The position numbers and the translations under genes are program-made. From positions 60,402,426-60,466,425 of the forward strand of contig CM019692.1 of assembly GCA_009760885.1 (NCBI GenBank): a DNA stretch of 64,000 nt, in the 5' to 3' direction. This document shows, piece by piece, positions 52,001 to 61,000 of the stretch (position 1 is the stretch's first letter; each line of letters opens with the position of its first letter). The DNA is from Achatina immaculata. Taxonomy: Eukaryota; Mollusca; Gastropoda; Stylommatophora; Achatinidae. The notes under the pieces were generated by a model that saw only the letters and a program-made list of their open reading frames with translations, made no database searches and was not told the origin of the DNA.

Positions 52001-55000
52001 TGGAAGAATGCTTTATTCTAGAGAATTAGAAACCAGTAGATGGCAGAATGCTTTATTCTAGAGAATTAGAAACCAGTAGATGGAAGAATGCTTTATTCTA
52101 GAGAATTAGAAACCAGTAGATGGAAGAATGCTTTATTCTAGAGAATTAGAAACCAATAGATGGAAGAATGCTTTATTCTAGAGAATTAGAAACCAATAGA
52201 TGGAAGAATGCTTTACTCTAGAGAATTAGAAACCAGTAGATGGAAGAATGCTTTATGCTAGAATAGAAACCAGTAGATAGAAGAATGCTTTATGCTAGAA
52301 TAGAAAACAGTAGATGGAAGAATGCTTTATGCTAGAATTGAAACCAGTAGATGGAAGAATGCTTTATGCTAGAATGGAAACCAGTAGATGGAAGAATGCT
52401 TTATGCTAAAATTGAAACCAGTAGATGGAAGAATGCTTTATGCTAGAATAGAAACCAGTAGATGGAAGAATGCTTTATGCTAGAATAGAAACCAGTAGAT
52501 GGAAGAATGCTTTATGCTAGAATGGAGACCAGTAGATGGAAGAGGTTCAAATACTGCTATTATCGGAGGTGGGGTGGAGAATTCGATCTCCACTCCAACG
52601 GCGTGCATCTCCAACAGCCTCTGGCAGTCAAGTCCAGCTCTTGGCCTTCCCGTGGCAGAACTGTTTAAACTGACAGGAGAAGGGGCGAAGGCGAATATCT
52701 GGCGCCTGAAAACAAGATACTTAGGGTAGATGAGTGGCACGTTTGGTAGCTCATCTACCGCTGCTGGCGAGTTTCTTCAACTGCCGTGCGTGGAGCGGTG
52801 CTCCTCCCAGCCAATGAAGAAAGGAGCAAATGGGGTGGCCACGCAGCACCACTGCGGAAAAGGTGATAGAAAGGATAAAGCATAGCAAACAGTCAAATCA
52901 CGGCACCTTCTGGTCTGGAGGTCAGCCATGTCCTGACTGCAGTCATATTGGGTGAAATGCATGAGCCATCTTATCCCAGAGGTTAAGACACTGCTGGCTA
53001 GACTCTTCGAATGCCGCGCGTGGAGTGAAGCTCCTCCCGGTCAAGGAAGAAAATGCGGAAAAGAAATAAAGGTTGCTGTGCAGCGCCAATGTGAAAAGGT
53101 GAAGGAAAGGATAAAGTGAAGTTTAATCGGTATGTCCAGTAGTATCGCTGCAAGAGCTACACATACCACGGCACTTCTGTTCTAGAGGCCGGCCACGTCC
53201 GAAATACACCTACACTGGTGAAATATGCCTAAACTGGCACACACCAGAGGTGGAACTTGATGGCTAGACATGTCATGCCACCTCCGCTCTAGAGGTCGGT
53301 CACGCCTGATATACACCCATACTGGTGAATTTTGCCTAAACCGGCTCACACCAGGGGTGAATCTTGAAGGCTATGCATGTCACAGTACCTCTGCTCTAGA
53401 GGTCGATCACGTCCCAAACACGCCCATACTGGGATAATATGCCTAAATCCAGCTCAACCCATGGGTGGAAGTCACTAGTGGCGAGGATTCGTCCTCCTGG
53501 ATAAAAGCTCCATCCTGGTCACAACTAGGAAGGGTAGCGGCCATGACCACAAAATGCTGAAGTCGGAGACACTGGACCAGGGCAGTCTAGATAGGCAACT
53601 ACCTCTCACCCGGCGGGGATGTTTGCATATCCTAATCACGAGGAGGTCTTCCGGTGAGAAAGTCCAACTCTCTCACCCAGCGGTGATACACGGGTATCTC
53701 AAAACACGTCAAGGTTTTCCGGTGAGAAGGTCCAACTCTGGCCTGGGTGGGCTGCCACCTCTCACTCAGTGGGGATTCACTGATACCCTAAACACGTCGA
53801 GGTCTTCCGGTGAGAAAGTCCAACTCTAGACTAAACTGGTGCAACGAAAACCACGGTGTCACGCAATCCGCTTCAGAGACCCACCAAGAATACAAGCTAA
53901 AGCCCTGTGATACTCTGAACCTCTTGTGGTCCTCTCGGGGATCTCGTGTGGTCCTTTTGGGGACCACATAGGAGACCATGGGACCTAACGAGGACCACAG
54001 GCATAAATTAGGTAGGATCACAGTGCGGTCTTGGTGGTAGAAGCGAACGAAGAAGAAGAAGAGTAGATGGAAGAATGCTTTATGCTAGAATGAAGACCAG
54101 TGGATGGAAGAATGCTTTATGCTAGAATGAAGACCAGTGGATGGAAGAATGCTTTATTCTAGAATGAAGACCAGTAGATGGAAGAATGCTTTATGCTAGA
54201 ATAGAAACCAGTAGATGGAAGAATGCTTTATGCTAGAATAGAAAACAGTAGATGGAAGAATGCTTTATGCTAGAATAGAAACCAGTAGATGGAAGAATGC
54301 TTTATGCTAGAATAGAAAACAGTAGATGGAAGAATGCTTTATGCTAGAATAGAAACCAGTAGATGGAAGATTGCTTTATGCTAGAATAGAAACCAGTAGA
54401 TGGAAGAATGCTTTATGCTAGAATAGAAAACAGTAGATGGAAGAATGCTTTATGCTAGAATAGAAACCAGTAGATGGAAGAATGATTTATGCTAGAATAG
54501 AAAATAGTAGATGGAAGAATGCTTTATGCTAGAATGAAGACCAGTAGATGGAAGAATGCTTTATGCTAGAATAGAAAACAGTAGATAGAAGAATGCTTTA
54601 TGCTAGAATAGAAAACAGTAGATGGAAGAATGCTTTATGCTAGAATAGAAAACAGTAGATGGAAGAATGCTTTATGCTAGAATGAAATCATGATTCACAA
54701 ACCTGTGAGTCAAAGAATGCTACTCACCAACAGAAAATACAGTGGAAGAATCTAGAGAGAACTTTTATTTCATTCTGCAGAAAACAATGGATAAAGTTCC
54801 TAGACATGACATACTGCTAGACTTAGGTAAATTCAATACAGAAGTTGCCCACAATAACAAACATTGTGAAAATGTAATGGACAGTGAAGGTATGGGGGAG
54901 GTAAACTCAGATCCAGAGAAACTTTGTAGTTTCTGTGAAGAAAATAAATTAGCCTTAGAAGGAATGATATTTCAGTAGACAGATTCATAAAATGACATGG

Positions 55001-58000
55001 AGGTCCCCCATACAAACAACATTGATTGTATAAACAGCAGATAGAGAAGATCTCTACAGGATGTTATCATCAGAAGAGGAGCTGGTGTAGAAAGTGACCA
55101 CAACCTCATCTCATAGTGGTCAAATTAAAGCTCTAGAAAACAGAACTAGGAGAAAGAAGGAACCTACATTTTGACACAAAACAGCTGAAGGGCAGCCACA
55201 TAAGGGGAAAAGTTTTCCATAGAATTAAAAAATCACTTTAGTGCCCTGCAAGATAGTAAAGAAGAGACTATAGCACTCTTTAACATCGCATTGAGAGAAA
55301 CAGCAGAGATTTTAGGATACTGTACAAAGAAGAAAAAAAAGAAGAATGGAATAGTAAAATCACATGGGACAGCACTGAGCAAAGAAGAAAACTATAAGGA
55401 AAGCTACTAAATGCAAAATCATAATGATTGAAAGAACAGTCCTATGCCCAAAAATTGGTGCACAAAACTAAAAATGTCATGTTGACAAGACAGATGAAAT
55501 TTTTATGAGCCATCAGCAGAAAAGCAGAAGCAGCTGCATGCATTAATAACTTGAGGCTGAGGCTTTACATAATCCAAGATGGCCCACTGAAGATACAAGA
55601 TAAAACAAATAAATGGAGAATTGAAACATGGAAAGAATATTTTAGCAGTGTACTAAATAGACCTCAGCCTCAATTTATAGGAGATATGCCACCAGCAATA
55701 GAAGTAATTAAGATAAACACAGGACCTATATCATTAGAAGAGGTCAGGACAGCAATAAACAAGCTAAAAGCCAGCAAAGTGCCAGGTGAAGGAAGACAGT
55801 AAGTTCAGAAGTGCTGAAAGAAGAAAACTGAAATACCAAAGTATCTGCAAAAGCACTGGGGACAATGAAAAATCCCCAGAGAAATGTAAGAGCAGGTTAA
55901 TAGTCAAACTACCCAAGGAAGGAGATCCAGGCATGTGTGAACATTGGGAAGGCATTACTTTCCTCTCACTCACAACAGTTTTTTAGTTGTATTGTCCTAA
56001 GTAGAATCATGATAGTGGTAGAAAATAGAACCAAAAAAGAACAAAGAGGCTTCAGGAAAAACAAATCCTGCATAGATCAGATCTTCTCCCAGAGACAGAT
56101 ATTAGAACAGTCCAGTAAGTGGAATAACTCACTGCATGCACTTTTCATAGACTTTGAAAAGACATTTGACAGCATAGATGGAAATGCTCTGTGGATAATC
56201 CTCAGGTGGCAGTTTTTCCCATAAAATATTGTTGATGTTATTAAAGTTATATGAAGGATTCCACTGCATCTCTCAGACCCCTTTTATGTCCAGACTGGGG
56301 TGAGACAATGAGCATTCTGTTGCCAGCACTGTTCATCCCTGTTACTTATTAGATGATGACAGAAACAATAGCAGACCAGCACAAAGACATCCAGTGATCA
56401 TTAACATCAACACTACAATACTTCTTTGACATTGTGGATGATGTAACATTATTCTCAAACAGACACAAGGACATGCAGGAAAAGATAGATAGGCTGACAA
56501 CAGAAGCAAGCAGTATTGAACTATGTGTGAACACAAAGAAGACCAAACTGTTAACATAAAATGCTGAAATCATTAGATCAATCGCAGTGAACCATTTGCC
56601 AGTTGAAGAAGACAAGGAACTCACATAGCTCAGTATTATGGTAACAGCAGATGGAGATAGTAGTAAAGAATTTGAAGTAAGAAAAATAAAAGCCAGACAA
56701 TCTTGGGCTGCACTCAGCCATATCCAGAGGTCCAAAGAGACAAGCTGTAAAACCAAAATGTATAAACTAGGAAAAAAGTAGGAACAGTTTTATTACTTAA
56801 TGATTACAAAGTAGTGATGTTTCGGTGTTAACCTTAATCATACAAACACAAACAGTATAAAGAAATAGAGAGAGGAGATAAAATATAGATTCACATGAAT
56901 CCTAAATTCTAAAGTTTAGAATGAAGAAATAGAGAGAGGAGATAAAGCATAGATTCACTTTAGAATTTAGGATTTCTAAACTTTAGAATTTAGGATTCAT
57001 GTGAATCTATACTTTATCTCCTCTCTCTAGTTCTTCATCCTGCTTGTGTTTGTATGATTAAGGCTAATGCCGAAATGTCACTACTTTGTAATCATTAAGT
57101 AATAAAGCTGTTCCTACTTTTTTTCCTAGTTTATATATTTTGGTATCACACCTTTACTGCAGTGCCTCATGTATAGTTGTATATTTATACACTAATTATT
57201 GTAAGCTCTAAAACCAAACTGTAGAATATTCAAACGCAGTGTTTTATGTGTCTTACTGTATGGGAATGAATACTGGAAAATGACACAGGCAGCAACACAA
57301 ACATTTGACACCTTCCAAACCAAGTGTCTACGTAAGATAAAAGGAGTGCTCAGGCTAAATACTATAAGTAATGACCTCTTGTTAAGAGAGACAGACATGA
57401 CACCACTGTCAGCAGTGACTGAAAGGAGAAGGTGGTAATGGACTAGCCACATTGTGAGAATGACAGACGAATCCTTACCATCAACAGTTTTTATGTGGAC
57501 TCAGTGGGGTAAAAGAAGCTTGGGACAACACAAAGAGACATAGGGACATAAAGCAGAGATAATGCTGGTAAACAAAGGACTGATGTGGGAGACAGCCAAG
57601 AAAATAATGACGGACATACAGAAGTGGACACTGTAGGGACAAGAGAGAGAATCTTCTTTTACAGTGTAAATCTTCTTTTTATGGTGTACTGGACCATGCT
57701 TTGAGCCACTCTTTTAGTCCATCATATGTATTTGTCTTCCTCAGTCCCTTTTCCCTCCAGTTTTCCTGTTTGCCTCTTCTCAAAACTTGTCCTACAAATC
57801 TGGACTGTTATGTTCTGAATTCTCCCATAATTTCTATCTTTTGTCCAGCCTCACTTAGAACCTCTTCATTTGTTTTCTTGGCTGTTGATGATATTCTCAT
57901 CATTCTTCTTATGAACTACATCTCTGCTGCTTCCAGTAGATTCTAAGTGCATTTGGTTACTGTTCACTCTTATATTTGCTCATTTAAAAAAAAAAAAAAA

Positions 58001-61000
58001 AAAAGAGATCAGACAAGAATGCATGGTACACCATAGATGTACCTCAGAAAAACAACTTACATGAACAGTTAAAAAGTCAAAATAAATTTACCATTAGAGC
58101 AGCCAGCATGGCTGATGGTTACAATGACTGGAAATAAACAGTTCTTATTCAGAGGTTGTAATGAAAGAATATAAATGTTAGAAGACAAATCATTTTACCT
58201 GTATGGTCATCAGGTAAATAGAATGTAATAAGTGAAGAAGGTAAGCACAAAGTGGTAATGGTGGTTATTCTGGCTGTCAAGCACTGAAAGCCAGTAGCAA
58301 ATCTATGAAAGAAAATGAATCATGAGACACTGTGAAAGTACACAGTCTTCTTTTTTTTTCTGCATTTTAAAGAAGCTTTTAGATGCTAATCGTGAAAATA
58401 CAACTAAATATGTCTCTAGTAGTTTATCAGAAGAAAAGCTAACTTCAGCATGGGCTAGTGTTCTGTGTAGTGTGGGCTGTCGACCTGTGTTTCTTTTAAT
58501 CTTATCAGAAAAAAAAAAATTAGAGAATTAAAAAAGTGTAGATAAAGTTTAGAAAGAAAAGAAAAACTAATTCTCACAAAATCTGCTTTTTCTTAATTAC
58601 AGCACCAGGACAAGTTCAGCAGCTCAATGTGACTGCACTGGATTATAAAGCAAATGTATCTTGGGTGACTCCAGCAGATCCTAATGGTAAAATCACTGGT
58701 TACTTGGTTGAAGTGAAAGAAGTGAATGGAAGCTGTCTGTACATGATATGGATTCCATGCAGTGACTGTGCTCAAAAAAGCGTAAGTTCATGTGAAGTAA
58801 ACTATAATGTTTACTATCAGTCTCATTAAACATTCTCTGTTCAGTACTTTCTAGATGTATTTTTTTGTTATCAATTAACATAAATGATCATTTCCATTTT
58901 GGTTTTATCCTTTTATTAATTCATAATTTGGTTTCATTATTTCTTTGTTATCAGTTAGCATAAATGATAATTTCCATTTCATTTTTATCCTTTTATTAAT
59001 TCATAACTTGGTTTCATTATTTCTTTGTTTTCATTTAACATAAATGATCATTTCCCTTATGTCTTTTAGCTCTTCCCCTGTCAGCGTATTCATATGAACA
59101 CTTCCGGTTTGTCAAGTTTCTGCCAATGTACTTATATGTGCACTAGCTTTGTTTCATTAAAAACCTGGTGTAACTATTGATTGTAAACAGTTTAGTGCGC
59201 ATGTATAGTGACCTATGTCGCCATTTTGAATGCGTTCTTAACAACAGGGGTCAAATGTTTTGATCGAACGAAAAAATATAAATTTTTTTTTTGTAACTTC
59301 AGAGGTAAACATGTTCTTCTATGGCTAGACCACTGTTCATGAATTTACCCCAAGTAGATTTAGACTATTAGATAGACTGGAGAAGTAGTTAGATAATAAA
59401 TAAATTACATTTAGAAGGTTATTTCAGACATTATTTTAGTATGCCACACAACAAGTTTAGATACAAGTCAATCTAGGCATCGCCATTGGACAGTAGTCCA
59501 CAAATATCAGCTAAAATCTCTCTCTCTCTGGACCTTAAGTGCCCAGGGCACATGGGGCTTCCGCAAGGGTTTTCCACAAATGCCTGTCTTTCGCCTTTTT
59601 TTCTGCTCTTGCCCAGGTGAGCCCTCTATTGCTCAACATCCTTTCTGTTGTTCTTCTCCATGTCTCTTTTGGTCTACCCTTACTTCTGCCCCTGTGGTGT
59701 CCATCTTAGTGCTATTTTTGGTAGTGAGTTGTCAGTCGGAGCACATGTCCCAACCATCGCCAGCGTCTTTCCTCAATAATGTTGTCAGTGGTTTCATCTG
59801 CATTTCTGCCAATAAGATGTTATTTCTTATGGTGTTTGGCCAAAATATTTTTTTAATTCTACGTAAACATTTAGTCTGGAAAGAATTCAACTTGTTTTCT
59901 ATGGTTTTGGTGATTTTCCAGCATTCACTTCCATAGAGTAGTACACTTAGAACATTACTCTTAAATATCCTGATTTTCATATTATGCTTAGTTTATTTGA
60001 TTTCCATATATTCTGTAGCATTGCAAAAGCCTGGTTTGCTCTAGTAAGTCTGCTGTTGATGTCCTCTGTGCTGTCTCCATTTTCTACTACTCTGCTGCCA
60101 AGGTATACAAATTCGTTGACCTCCTCCACTAACTTGTTATCTACTCTGAGTACATTTCTGTTGTTCACATTTTGCTTCATTAACTTTGTCTTTCCTACGT
60201 TGATCTTTAGTCCTACGTTGTTTGCATTCTGGGTTAACTTGTTTATTTTATCTTGCATATCTTTGTGACTGCTTGATAATAGACAAATGTCGTCCGCAAA
60301 GTCAAGGTCCTCCAGCACTGTGTTAAGGGTCCATTGTAATCCTCTGCGTTTGTCTGATGTTGCCTCCTTCATTAACCAGTCTACTGCCAAGATAAATAAT
60401 GTTGGTGATAGTACACATCCCTGTTTCACTCCTGTTTGTACCCTAAAGCTGCTGGAGGTATGTTCTCCACAGATAACTTTGCACTGAAAACCCTCGTATA
60501 GGGCTTTGATTACATTAACTATTTTATGGGGGAGGCCATGCCATCTTAGGATTTTCCACAGTGCATCTCTGTTGACACTGTCAAAGGCTTTCTCAAAATC
60601 TATGAATAATGCATATGTTGTGCTATGCCATCATTTGCCTGTTCTAATATTTGTCTAAGTACAAATATGGTCTATGCATGATCTTCCTTTCCTAAATCCT
60701 GCCTGCTCTTTCCGAAGTTTTTCCTCAAGTGTTGGTACAATTCTGTTGATGATTATTCTGCAAAATACTTTACTAGTGAGTGGCAGTAGGGTAATGCCTC
60801 TCCAGTTCCCGCAATCTCTGAGGTCACCCTTCTTTGGTAGTTTTACTATAAGACCAGTTTTCCACTCCTCTGGGGCTTTTTCTAAATCCCAAATTTGTTG
60901 TAATATCCGGCAAAGTTGTTTTGGTGTTTCTGTTTCTTCTGCTTTCAACATCTCAGCAGTCACTTCATCTTCACCTGGTGCCCTGTCTGATTTTAGCATC

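Larger units (their letters stand above)
45480..57652 (+). mobile_element. LINE-C copy that hosts the 37/40-bp satellite
   Basis: Segments belonging to one LINE are 45480-46035, 54685-56757 and 57219-57652. The 5' leader and ORF start resemble the minus LINE-C at 61954 downward. The endonuclease (NFNVRTLNQIEIL, YNLDILVVQEA, ALIINQKASE) breaks off at KPVDRRILYARIE. After the satellite it resumes with CYSPTENTVEESRENFY, DILLDLGKFNTEV (altered GDFN), then RT remnants (NKLKASKVPGEG, LFIDFEKTFDS, FFDIVDDVTLFS) and the 3' end with an AG tail. A Penelope-like pair is inserted at 56758-57202. Confidence 0.85.
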
